Shown: piece by piece, positions 7,346-17,186 of the stretch
How positions within the stretch are numbered: the stretch's first letter is position 1
Layout: each line of letters opens with the position of its first letter
Source: Rhodocollybia butyracea
Taxonomy: Eukaryota > Basidiomycota > Agaricomycetes > Agaricales > Omphalotaceae
DNA length: 18,447 nucleotides
Assembly (NCBI GenBank): GCA_015501585.1
Contig: JADNRY010001037.1
Location: forward strand, 1 to 18,447
Direction: 5' to 3'
The notes under the pieces: generated by a model
Databases searched by the model: none
What the model was told of the DNA's origin: nothing
What the model saw: the letters and a program-made list of their open reading frames with translations, nothing else
Made by a program: the position numbers and the translations under genes

Positions 7346-10300
7346 GCTCCTTCATCGTGAGGTTCCTCCGGGGAATCGAAATAATTACTCTCTGCGTCAC
7401 TATCATCGAACGCGGAAAGGTCTAAGTTATTGACAGCGTCTAGGGTAGCCGTGTTCGTATCCAGGGGTTGAGCAGCATCCAGAAAATGGGAATAATCCTT
7501 CGGCAGTAATGGATCGTCGCTGGAAGTCAAGGAAGTTTCCGCGGAAGAGGGGTCCTTGACGCTAGATTCTGTGCTTTCGTCCTCCTGTGTAAAGGAGGGG
7601 TCCGTGCTCCCGCTGGCAGGATCCAGAAGATTAGTATCGACAGAGCTCGTGTACTTGTCCTCTCCTTCTCCTAGTTGTGGGGGATCGCCCGAATCGAATT
7701 CGATTTGAAACTCCGGAGCATTGAGCTCAGGTGCAGGATCCAAAGTAGTAGCGGGTGCTGAAGAATTGAGCTCTGTATCAGGCCCAGGGGACTGTGTACG
7801 AGCAAGTGGGGTTGCGTCACCCTCCTCGGTACCAGTTTCATCATATTTGCCGTCTGCGACCGTCGAGCTGAAGTCTACGTCGACATTAGACTTTCTGTTC
7901 TCTACAGCCTCTGAGGAAGCTTCGGCCTCCGATACCTCCTCGTGGTTCTCTACTGCCTCTAGTAGTTCATTAGTGGGAACTTGTGGGTTCTGGTCATCCA
8001 GCGAATTAGCGGGAGATGCCACTAGATCGGTTTCGGTCCATGTCGATTCACCTATCGTTGAATCTAGTCCAGAGGTATCCGTTTCAGAGGGTTGATCTGA
8101 TTGAGCTGGATTATCAACAGGCGGTTCGTCGATGAAAATATGTGTGTTCTGGTCTTCCGAACCAGCAGGAGACGTTAGACCGGTTTCGGTCAGTGTCGAT
8201 TCACTGGTCTCTGAATCTAGTCCAGGAGCTTCCGTTCTAGCGGCGTGTGTGTTCTGGTCTTCCAGTGAACCAGCAGAGGATGTTAGACCAGTTTCGGTTG
8301 GTGTCAATTCACCTGTCTCTGGATCCAGTCCAGGAGCTTCGATTTCAGAAGCCTGTTCTGATTGAGCTAAAGCATCAGGAAGTGGTGGTTCAGCAAAGCT
8401 CATACTGTGACCTTGAAAATCCTGAAAGTCCTCTGTCGATGAAGGTTCTTCGGGAGAAATAACTACGGTGGTGTATTCCTCGAAAGTTGGAGGGGTGATA
8501 TCGAAACTGGCCCCAGGAGCATCGTGAAGTTCGTCCTGCTCGATAGGAGATGAATTTCCGTCGTCTGTATTCGATGGAGCATCAGAAGTGAGAGCAGATT
8601 CTGGCAGAGTCTGGTCAACATCTTGACTAGCCAGAGTATTAGCTGAGTTGCTATCACCATCATTGGTGAAAGGAGCAGCGACCTCGTCCTCTGCTGTACC
8701 ATCTAATTGCCAAGGATCGGCGCCATCAGGAGCACTTTCAGTTTCGTTTTCCACAGGTGGGACGGGGTCCGGTCGTGAATCATACGAAGGATTCGTATCG
8801 GATTGGTCAAACCCGGGATCGTCTACCGCAGGAGCGACAGCCTCGTTCTCTTCCGTAGCATCTAGTTGCCAAGGATCGGCGCCATCAGCACTTTCGGTTT
8901 CCTTTTCCAGCGGTGTGGCGGAATCCGGTTGTGAATCATACGAAGGATTCGTGTCCGATTGGTCGAACCAGGTCTCGTCTACCGTTTGACTGCCAGTAGC
9001 GGCAGGCACTGAAGTGTCGTCTCCGAATGATACAGATGGTAAATCAGAAGATGGTTCTGAATCTTCCTCAGCGGTCGCTGTGGTCTTAGACTCGTTATAG
9101 GTCTCCGTTTCACCTTCCAAAGCAGTTAGTTTATCCTGTGATAGGGTAGACTTGCCTGACTCAAACTCACTTGGACTGGGAAAAGACTCGTTGGCTATCT
9201 GGCCTGGTTCATCTGTGATAGCTTGCCAGACTGTAGCTGGGGTTTCAGATAACTGCTCCGTGTCAGCCACCTGCAACTGACCATCATCTTGGCTGAGGTT
9301 ACTTCCATCACAGTCAGCTTCGTTAGAAAGGACTGCCTCAGGAGAGAGACCTAGGCCAGCAGTAATCTCAGATTCCGCGTCGTCTGGCAAAAACGATTCA
9401 TGATAGCCACCCTCAAAAGCCTGCGCATCAGTCACATCGTCCGACACGGGCTCACTGGACGACGGCTCCGCCATGTCTACTTCAATGGTAAAGTCTTCCG
9501 ACGAAGAATTCACGGACTGTGCTGGTTCCGTGGAAACTGAGTGAGTTAAAACGGCAACGTCCTCAACCCCTTCAGGCGAAACAGATAGACCTTCGAGTGA
9601 ATCCTCCAGAGCCTTCTGATCAGTGTCATCAGTAGCACCTGGAGCTTCTTCCTCGGTCACTGGGGTGAGGGGATCGATCGATGTATCTGCCGGAAGACAG
9701 ATAATAGTTTCGGGGGAATCAGGGAAAGCTACGACGGAAACACCCGTAGAACTACTGGCTAAGCCATCCTCATCACCATGAGCAGCGTCTAACGCTGTTT
9801 CGGTGTCTTGGGAAATGATATCCGAAGAGACGTCATTTATACCGCTTGTCCCCGAAGAGACCGTAGACGCTGAATCAACGACTAGCGATGCTTCGTCGCT
9901 CCGGATATCTCCCAGAGGTTCCACGGCGCCGTCATCGTTCACCACGTCATTCTTCCAGGTTTCGTAATTTTCATCAGTCTCAGTCGTATGAATATCATGG
10001 AATTCGTCGTCGTGTTCATTGCTATCAACACGTGTTTCGCCGTCTGAAGACGCTTCTAATGTCTTCACGCTATCACCATCACTATCGTTGCCTTCGTCTA
10101 TGTCCAGATCATGGGCCCTACTTTTTCTTCCTGTTACCGTTACGACCTCCGGTGGGAGTTGGGCTTCGAGGGTTATCGAGATGCTTGGTGTTGGGGCGGT
10201 GGCGGAGGCAGGAGGCTCTGTTTCGTTAGTACCGGTGGAGCCAGAAGGTTCTGCTGTTCCGTTACCGGTGGCTGTCGTGTCGTCGCCGCTAGTTGTATCG

Positions 10301-11703
10301 GTAGTGGACTCGGGGAATATGCTACTGAATGGATTGGGTTTGATAAATTCACTTGAAGTGTTGGTAGAATCTGTTGAAAAGAAAACGGCGAATTAGAAAA
10401 GTCTGAGATGCATTGTGTATCAGAATGGATCACCAATCCACCTGTAGAAGCCTTCGCATCCTTGTCAGCAGCAGCAGCATCCTTCTCGGCTTCAGCATCA
10501 TTACTATTAGTGCTGTCCGGTGAACCGGTAGTAGGGTCAGGACCCTGAGCAGATTCCGTTGAGTTGTCCGCAGAAGGAGTGGTGTTTTCGTCCGCTGGTT
10601 TGTCGCCCTGGGCATTGGTGGGTTTTCCCGTTGTTTTGGCCCCCCAAGCATTAGTCGCATTAGTCGTCTTGGCGGTCGTATTAGCGGGCTTGTTGGCTGT
10701 GGAGGCATTACCCCAAGCGGGCTTCTTAGGAGTGGTAGCAGTGGCAGGGGAAGTACCGTTTGTTTTAGCGGGGGGCGTAGGGGGAGGAGGTTCCTTTGCT
10801 GGAGTAGATGGAGAGGACTTCACTGTCGATGCTTTGGTTGGGGTCTCTGGTTGCTTCGAAGCTTGAGCTTGAGCTCTGAGAACCTCGTCGCTCGGCGACG
10901 GCTGGTGGTCTTCAGGAATCTCAAAGACATCTAGGATGAGGCTCTGCATCTCCTCAGCTGGAAGCGTGACCGGGCTGGGGGTTCGACGACCATCTGGACC
11001 AGGAGTAGCACGGGCGACTTCTCGGGCTCGGAAAATCTTCAGCGTAGTCTCTATTCCCAGGGCTGTACCTTCTTCTAGAGTTAGAGGCTCGGCCCTTGCT
11101 GTGAGAGCAGCGTAGCGGTAGAGCAGAAGACTTCGATCAATCTCGAATTTGTGGTAGGCCACAATACGATCGATATCTGGCATTTCTAGCCTCTCTATCT
11201 CTCTGGTCGCGAGCTTCATGACTTCATAGAAACCCCAACGATGAGCTAGTTCCATGATCGCAACCCAGTCATCAACTCGGGCCTTATACAGCGAGTATTT
11301 ACTGCGAACATAGAGTTAAGGTTTTATGTACATATAGCTGACTGTTAGAATACGCACGGGTTGTAAAATACCCATAATAGCCTGGCAAAGTTGTCTGCCT
11401 TGACGTTGTCCAGAACAATGGCAGTCGATTCGGAGGTGCCTTGCCGAGTGGAACCAGGCGAAGCAGGAGTAGCGAGTTGGACCTTGAAATACTGACTCTC
11501 TCGCTCAAAAAAGTATCTATGTACACGGAAATGGTTCTGCTCAACCTACAAACGGAATGAACATCAAATGAGATGGCGAAGTTCGTTTATCACTCGCAGC
11601 AACGTACCAAGAAAAAAAGATCACCTCCTGTGAGGTAGTACTCGTCGTGACGACGCAAAGCAGTAAAACCCTCTGCAGAGTCCGAGGGTTGGTGAGAAAA
11701 CAT
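7330..11703 (-). CDS. BTB/POZ-domain protein with very long acidic repetitive tail (BTB1), 1394 aa, four exons
   Basis: Exons: 11703-11608, 11545-11358, 11301-10442, 10370-7330; introns of 62, 56 and 71 nt with GT-AG ends. Phases close perfectly (4185 nt). The N-terminus is an Agaricomycete BTB/POZ domain: EYYLTGGDLFFLV, HFRVHRYFFERES, LLWVFYNP, DDWVAIMELAHRWGF, then a helical BACK-like part to about residue 190 (LATREIERLEMPDIDRIVAY). BTB domains mediate dimerisation and often Cullin-3 adaptor function; that role is inferred. A Pro/Thr/Ala-rich linker with two AWG motifs (about 240-370) follows, then a roughly 1000-residue Asp/Glu/Ser/Thr-rich, apparently disordered tail in exon 4, with internal repeats, ending AFYAQ. 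Typical fungal relatives have about 300-350 residues, so the tail is exceptional. The exon 4 frame has no break over 3 kb. A BTB paralog lies directly upstream in the same orientation. Confidence 0.92.
7980..8340 (-). repeat. Three degenerate tandem repeats in the BTB1 tail (36-residue period)
   Basis: Units start at 8340, 8232 and 8079 on the - strand. Consensus features are APGLD, ETG or ETS, a T.TETGLTS core, and a closing DQNTH or DQNPQ. The first two units are exactly 108 nt apart; the third is 153 nt further on because of an insertion of about 15 codons. Both protein and DNA are similar, so the units arose by local duplication. Confidence 0.8.
8656..8967 (-). repeat. Two tandem 156-nt repeats in the BTB1 tail (52 residues each)
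   Basis: Units begin at 8967 and 8811 with FDQSDTNPSYDS and share ETES, DGADPWQLD and a following AP element. The DNA is also close: GAAGGATTCGT occurs at 8943 and 8787, exactly 156 nt apart. The aromatic residues (F, Y, W) in an otherwise acidic disordered tail could act as short binding motifs; that is inference. Confidence 0.85.
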
Positions 11704-11799
11704 GTCAAGAAAGATGGTCGTCTGTCCAAGTACGACGGGGGTATATGTTGAAAAGAAAAAAAAAGTTGGGTGTTTATTAACCCCAATTGTCGGCTATCT

Positions 11800-11809
11800 T
11801 ACACGTGTA
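11800..11809. promoter_or_regulatory. Palindromic E-box (CACGTG) upstream of BTB1
   Basis: TACACGTGTA is a perfect 10-bp palindrome containing CACGTG (11802-11807), the usual bHLH binding core. It starts 99 bp from the A of the BTB1 ATG. BTB2 has the same core at the same distance from its ATG. Binding is inferred. Confidence 0.4.
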
Positions 11810-12403
11810 GAACACATGTTTATTGACCGAATGTTCCTACTTACCGCACCAGTTTCGTATTCATTCAATGCACTGACTTTTTGGTTAGTATTCGATCAGA
11901 CGTTTGCTTCCCTGCGTAAAAACTGCCATTGTAACACCGGGGCCTCGAGGAGAACACCGGTTTATCGTTGAAACTTGATCAGTTCGAGACAACTGGCAGT
12001 CTGAGTCTCGCAGTACAAAATCAACGTGTCCAAAAACTGCAGAGGAAGTGAAAGGAAGCCGCGGAAGCAAAATAAACGCCACCTCTTTGCGGCCTGCAAT
12101 TTTTTGCTTTGACCTCGAGGTTCTAGCGCCCCAAATAGTTTCCGATATCCCCGTAAAGTAATCTCAGCGATATCGGTACAAAAAGCATTACTACATATAC
12201 AAACAAGTACATACATATTGCAGAACGTCCAAGTCTTCAAGATAAATTGTCCTAAATATGCATACAAATAACATTTTCTTAGGCGTCGGACCACGAACCA
12301 GGAAGAGGAGGGACAGAGGCCGTCGAAACGCTCCTAAACGTTCTCGCTCTGCTCCATCTCAATGAGCTCCGCGGTGTATCCGTCAATCGTGGTCGTCGCG
12401 CCG
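11810..12403. other. Intergenic region between BTB1 and BTB2
   Basis: It holds the distal promoter of BTB1 and the 3' UTR of BTB2. Open frames on the - strand (for example 12294-11962) are Cys- and aromatic-rich without good starts or motifs and are not credible. Most of the stretch is AT-rich (for example 12178-12280). No RNA gene was recognised. Confidence 0.4.
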
Positions 12404-13699
12404 CTATGCGGCGAGATCAGCCCCATTATGGTGTTGCGAATCGATCTCCTCCTCTGTCGTGGGTTCTGATTCTTGTACGTGAGTTGACTCTTCTTCAGTG
12501 TCTGTCCAGACGACTTCACTATCAGCTTCACATTAGACAAATACAGCCCGAGAAAAAGGTATTTCTGGTCCTTACCTCCATTCCGTTGTGGACTCTGGCC
12601 TCGGTCTCGCTGGTTGGAGTTGGTCCCGTCCGAAGAGGCGCTAGTCTTCCTCGTCCGAACTGTCGAAACCTCTGTGATCGTCTCCATTTTCTGGTTCAAT
12701 CCATCCATCTCTTCTGGTGGGGTTGATGGAACTGGTGGGGGTAGTCTCTGAATCTTCCGAGTGGGATTCCTTGATTTCGTAGATTCCATGTTTATTGCCG
12801 CTAAAGCTTCCCCGTAAGCGGCTGCCTAGAAAAGCCCAGGGAAAAAACTTCAGCGCCCTCGCGTGACTGACGAATGCGAGCAATGTTCACCCAGCCATTA
12901 GCGGAAATGCTCTTACGATTATCGTCAGGATTTCCAGTAAAAAGATCTTTCATGAGGTCACGAATCGTATCCTCGACTTCTCCATCGTCTATATCATCCG
13001 GCAAAGGACTTTTACCTCGTTCGGTTGGCGAGCGTAAGTGTTCGCGTGCCTGGAAGACCATGACAGCAGTTTCGTAGCCCAGTTTGTGCGTCTCTGGCAG
13101 ACTGAGAGTTCGGTCGCGGGCACACAGTTGTGCGTAGAGTGGGATAAGCAGATCTTCGTCAGCGGCAGAGTCTTGATATAGGGAGATACGGTCGACTAGG
13201 TCGAGCTCAATGTTCTCCAGATTCCTGACCGCGAGCTGTTTGACCTCCGGAAACCTGAACTTGCATGCTAGCCTTAATATGCACGCCCAATCATCCGTGT
13301 TTGCTTCTTCATATGAAAAGGCACTAGAGGGCTATAAGCAGAGCATATAACGTGTAATTACAATGAAGATACTCACGGATTGTAAAACACCCACAGAAAC
13401 TGCTGGAATTCTTCGCTCGACACATCTAACACCACGGGATTGTTTAGTGAGCCATAAGGTTGTTGACCCGTAGGTGGCGGCCGCGAAAGCATCTCTTGGA
13501 ATTTCGGAGACTCTCGTTCAAAGAAATACCGATGGACCTTGAATAAACCATTTCCGGCCTTTCCAGATAACGAATGTCAACAAAACTATGCAAGTAAAGA
13601 GCTCGTAGAACTTGCCTGGAAGTACAAATCACCTCCATTCATATAATACTTTTTTACAACGTTCAGATGCCCTCTGGGTTCCAGTGACCGGTCTGACAT
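12404..13699 (-). CDS. BTB/POZ-domain protein (BTB2), about 356 aa, five exons, one GC-AG intron
   Basis: Exons: 13699-13616, 13558-13377, 13323-12891, 12825-12576, 12525-12404. Introns are 57, 53, 65 and 50 nt; phases close to 357 codons including TAG. The BTB domain parallels BTB1: YYMNGGDLYFQ, LFKVHRYFFERES, QFLWVFYNP, DDWACILRLACKFRF, then a helical region (LAVRNLENIELDLVDRISLY) and LGYETAVMVFQAREHL. The first two introns fall at the same places and phases as in BTB1, so the genes are tandem paralogs. Intron 1 has a GC donor (CAG/GCAAGT), required to keep the frame. The C-terminal part is Ser/Thr/Pro- and Glu-rich (VVWTDTEEESTHVQESEPTT). The last acceptor is uncertain: using CTGATAG instead of TGTGAAG gives a different basic C-terminus ending at 12334. 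Confidence 0.88.
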
Positions 13700-14259
13700 T
13701 ATGTACGGGAACAAGGAGAAAAGCTAGGCGAACGGGTCAACCTTGAAGGGAAGGAACGAATCTCCGAAGGCTAGAATCTTTTCTCATACTTTGCATGCAC
13801 GTGCATTTCGAAAATACACGCTGCATTGCGTTTCGAAAGGAAGCCGAATTAGGTGAAATCGAATCGATACTGGAGGTTTCCGGTGGCGTTCATGTGGTGT
13901 GCTTGACAACAATACGTACCAAAAGTGCTGAAAACCTTGAAAGTTTCAGAGAGACTCTGGATCCTGTGGTAAATAATTGACTCCAGATTGACTCAGAGCC
14001 CGATTCAGCCGCGGAGTCACAAAAAACGTTGACTAAGACAGTAGAGACCAAGACTCAAGGATTTTACAAGATTATTTACATTAGCCGCCTCAGTGCGTAT
14101 TAAAATCGGGTATCTATATCTCCAAAAAACAATTGCGTTATTGTCAGCATCACTCTTGATCTTCAAGCTTCATCGCTGTAATCATAGTCCGTTAGGTCAC
14201 TCAAACACTGGTCCTGATAATCTGCATTTACCACTTCTTTGTTCTCGTCTTCAGAAGCC
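13700..14259. other. BTB2 promoter and 3' flank of the DUF6697-type gene
   Basis: The only ORF of note is a + strand frame of 61 codons (13795-13980) whose ATG is part of the E-box palindrome; it has no recognisable feature and is probably chance. The rest is ordinary flank. No RNA gene or repeat was recognised. Confidence 0.4.
13795..13806. promoter_or_regulatory. Palindromic E-box (CACGTG) upstream of BTB2
   Basis: ATGCACGTGCAT is a perfect 12-bp palindrome with the bHLH core CACGTG at 13798-13803, starting 99 bp from the A of the BTB2 ATG (13699). The spacing equals that in front of BTB1. Binding is inferred. Confidence 0.4.
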
Positions 14260-16936
14260 TCAAAACTCCGAAACCGAATGCTCTGAATCGTCCGTATCGG
14301 CCAAGAGTGTGCGGCCCATTGTCTTCCTTATTCTCGTAGAGCGTCTGGCTGAGCGACGGAAGCCAAGTACGGAAGAGGAAGCAGATTCCTGTGGACCACT
14401 TCTGGCAGAGGTCAGGATACTACCATCGACATGCTGTTGCTTCACAAGACCACTGGTCGACTTTGCTCCCACCTTCAACGGTTTTGCTTTCGATCTGGTT
14501 CTCTTACCCTCACCAACGTGTGAAGCCTTTTTCGGGTTTTTCAGCCAAACTTCATGTCTGGTTTTCAAATCCTCAAATAAAGTCATGATCGTAAGTGACA
14601 CACTTCATGCGGATAAACGTTGAGGTGCTGAGGGAGAGAGATAGAAATGAGGGCTAGTTAGATTCAATCTACCAATTATACATACTTCGTCCTCATTGAC
14701 AAAAGCGTCGATGACATCTTGAAGTTCGACGGGTCCAGACCGTTTTCGCTTTGATTTTTTGATGTTCCGCGTGGACACTCTGCTCGGTCAATGGAATGCC
14801 CTGCTTGCGCAAATAGATACGGGCTCGCATCAACGACCAAACGTCTCGCTTTAGATCGAGGATACTGTTTCCCCACCGCTCTTTGGTCTACAATTTTTCA
14901 TCATATCAGTCTTGATTAACGCGGAAGAAAAGCAAAGGTTAACCTTCCGAGGCTGTCTCGAAAACTGCTCTCCGGTCATCACCGCACAGTTCTCCAGCTC
15001 GTAGTCCCCACTGTAGAGCCATACACTAGGGGAATGACCACGTCCGGCATAGTTGATAAAGATCGATACAGGCTGAATCTCGAGAATATCCTCGCGAGCG
15101 GTAAGAATGATACCGGGTGCACCTGGATGGGCAGGAAGATCAGGATTTTCTTCATAAAACGGGAAGAGAATAGGACGAGGCCGAGGGTTATTGGAGTTGA
15201 AGACGGGTTGTAAGCAGGTTTCATAACGGCGAGGAAAAGAACCGGTGTTGCAGTCGTAATGGTGATTTAAGAAGCGACGTTGAATTTGAAAATTCATGTC
15301 AGGTTTTGGCTGAATGTCTAGGGCGGCTGTGTTTTGCAAAAGTCCATCAACTGTAGCTTTCCACTGAGGATCGGACGCTGGTAGTGCTGCAGAAGTTCGA
15401 GGCGCTCGAGGGGCACCCTTGACCTAGCATAAAGGATACACTTCAATCAGAAGTTCCTGAATTACGGAAGGGTTTACCTTGGCTTTCTGACCAGGTCCCG
15501 TGGGCGGTTTTCCTCGTCCTTCACATAAACAAACATTGGAAGTGGAGTGTCCAGTTTGGATAGCATGCTCATTTTTAGCGGTGTTTACCTTCATCTCCAA
15601 AGTACCATCATGCATTTCAATGTCCTAGACCGATAGTTGTATGAGTTATAGCACGCGTGAAAAAAAAAAAGACATACTTTAAGTGAACAGACTTTTGTGT
15701 CAATTTTCAGAGAAAGAATTGCTTACTGGGTGCTGGAGGGAGGAAAAATAATAGCAGGACAAGCAGTAGCGGTACTAGCTGCAGCGACTGGACATTTTGT
15801 TGCCAGCGAGTCATTTTACAAAGCTCTGGATGATAGGCTTAGAAGATGCGTTTGATAAAAACAGGAGGCTTGGCTTCAGAATCTGCTTTGAAAGTAAACA
15901 GGAGGTGAGAGAGATTGTTTCGAGGCAAAACCGTAGCAGCAGAGAAAGACGACTGAAAGAAAAGTCGAGTCTGATTCGAACTTCGTGTCCAGTTTTAGTT
16001 CAGATTTGGAGACGGTGGGAGATGTAGACGACACAGTAGGCTTGTCAACACTGCGCTGGATTGAGTCGACCTAAGGGTAAAATCACTTCAGTCAGTTATT
16101 AAGGCGATGAATGCTAAGCTTACCGTGCTTGAAAATGGGGTGTCGCAGATATCAGACTTTCCGAGGGTATCTGAGTTATTGGACAGTTTCTGTTTTGAGT
16201 CCTTCAAGTTCGACTAAGACCTTTGACATCGAATCAAGGAGAAAACATTACCGGTGCACCAGAATCGAGATTAGATGTCTGGTTTTGCAAAAAAAGAGTA
16301 AACAATGTGATTCTACTGGATATATGCAACTCACAGCAGTACAAAAAGTCGTCCCTAATTCTGTCGCAGCTACCTGATCAATTATGAAGATTTAAATTTT
16401 AAACAGTATCCTGTGTATGTCAATAAGTAACTTACTGGAGTTAAGGGCGAGAACGAGTCTGAAGATATCTTTCGGTGATCGTAATAGGTTCTGAGATTTC
16501 GAGATCGCTAGACCCAACGCTGTCGGAGCGATTGCGAGCGACTATTGTGCCTTGCGACGTTCCTCGACCAAGCGAATCTTCTTCTCCCTCTTCGTCGCTG
16601 ATCATGACGATATCTTCTGATTTGGCAAGAAATCGAGAATACCGCCTCGAAGTAGCAGGCTTTTGAAGTGCAGAAAACATGAAAGAACAATGATAGAAAA
16701 CTTCAAACGTACCGTTGACCTATTATTCGCAACGACACGGTTCTGCGTTTTAAACGCGCTATTTCTGCGTTCGCCTTGTCCAATTTACTTTTTGCCTCTT
16801 TCAACTCAAACTCGAGCTGTTGGATTTTTAAATCTTTCTCGGGTAGCTGATGTTCATCTTTTGGGAGCTTGTGTGTATCGTAGTCAGCGCGGGGTTCAAT
16901 TCCTACTGGTTCGCGTTCGAGTTTTGGGCCCTCCAT
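14260..16936 (-). CDS. DUF6697-type fungal protein, many exons, several apparent frameshifts
   Basis: ATG at 16936 starts an N-terminus with a coiled coil (IQQLEFELKEAKSKLDKANA; exon 16936-16713), then an acidic Ser-rich exon (16645-16436; MISDEEGEED) and several short Ser/Thr-rich exons to about 15728. The clear part is 15624-15478, 15423-14944, 14887-14686 and 14629-14260, with 54-56-nt introns. It carries the DUF6697 pattern: a PGAPG turn, VWLYSGDYEL, EQFSRQPRK, RWGNSILDL, MRARIYLRKQG and PLTEQSV. A basic tail follows (RRSARRSTRIRKTMGR), ending TGA at 14260-14262. Exon lengths 202 and 370 are each off by one; the first break lies at the A6 run near 14753-14758. More breaks occur in the N-terminal half (near 16463 and at 15780-15830). 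The domain is of unknown function; the basic tail and coiled coil suggest a nuclear protein. Either a decaying gene or sequence errors. Confidence 0.65.
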
Positions 16937-17186
16937 TGGGCATAAGACAAAGAGTTGTTCGCCGATACCTATGAAATTTACCCGAAATTGGGGCTGTTAA
17001 GAGGACGCTAATTATGTATGAGAATGGCAAAAAATAAAGAGAGAAAACACGCCTCGAGCTTTGGTTGGAAAAACAGGAGTTTGAGATGTAGTGGCGCCAA
17101 GTTCTCACGCCTTATTTGTCATTTTTATTGTTTGTTCCTTGACTTTCACCTTCACCTTTGATCCCGACTGACGTTGATAACTTAAT
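16937..17186. promoter_or_regulatory. Shared divergent upstream region of the DUF6697-type and SNARE genes
   Basis: 250 bp separate the two divergent start codons. Read toward the SNARE gene it has pyrimidine-rich runs (TTTTTATTG, CTTTCACCTTCACCTTTG) just before the ATG at 17187, as is common in fungal promoters. No TATA box or factor site can be named with confidence. A short upstream ATG frame on the - strand (17108-16896) is taken as 5' UTR. Confidence 0.35.

Noticed and set aside
7721..8989. Ser/Val-rich open frames on the + strand across BTB1
   Set aside because: They are antisense shadows of the acidic repetitive BTB1 tail, whose skewed codons suppress stops on the other strand.
10173..10441. 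Extension of BTB1 exon 3 to a Pro-rich end (PPPPPQHQASR)
   Set aside because: It arises from reading through intron 10441-10371. Splicing G/GTGGAT to CAACAG/AT restores the long downstream frame with correct phase.
13795..13980. 61-codon + strand ORF in the BTB2 promoter
   Set aside because: Its ATG is part of the E-box palindrome, there is no recognisable motif, and it lies in the expected promoter of the - strand gene.
15659..15670. A-rich homopolymer as a possible retroposon poly(A) tail
   Set aside because: It lies inside an intron of the DUF6697-type gene, and no target-site duplication or retroelement sequence was seen next to it.
16441..16680. Separate 79-aa gene starting at the ATG at 16680
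   Set aside because: The ATG lies in an intron-like segment. Splicing from 16713 to 16645 joins this frame to the upstream coiled-coil exon, so it is an internal exon of the DUF6697-type gene.
16893..16903. GGTTCAATTCC resembles a tRNA T-arm
   Set aside because: No matching acceptor stem, anticodon arm or D-arm could be placed around it, and the bases encode the N-terminus of the DUF6697-type protein on the - strand.
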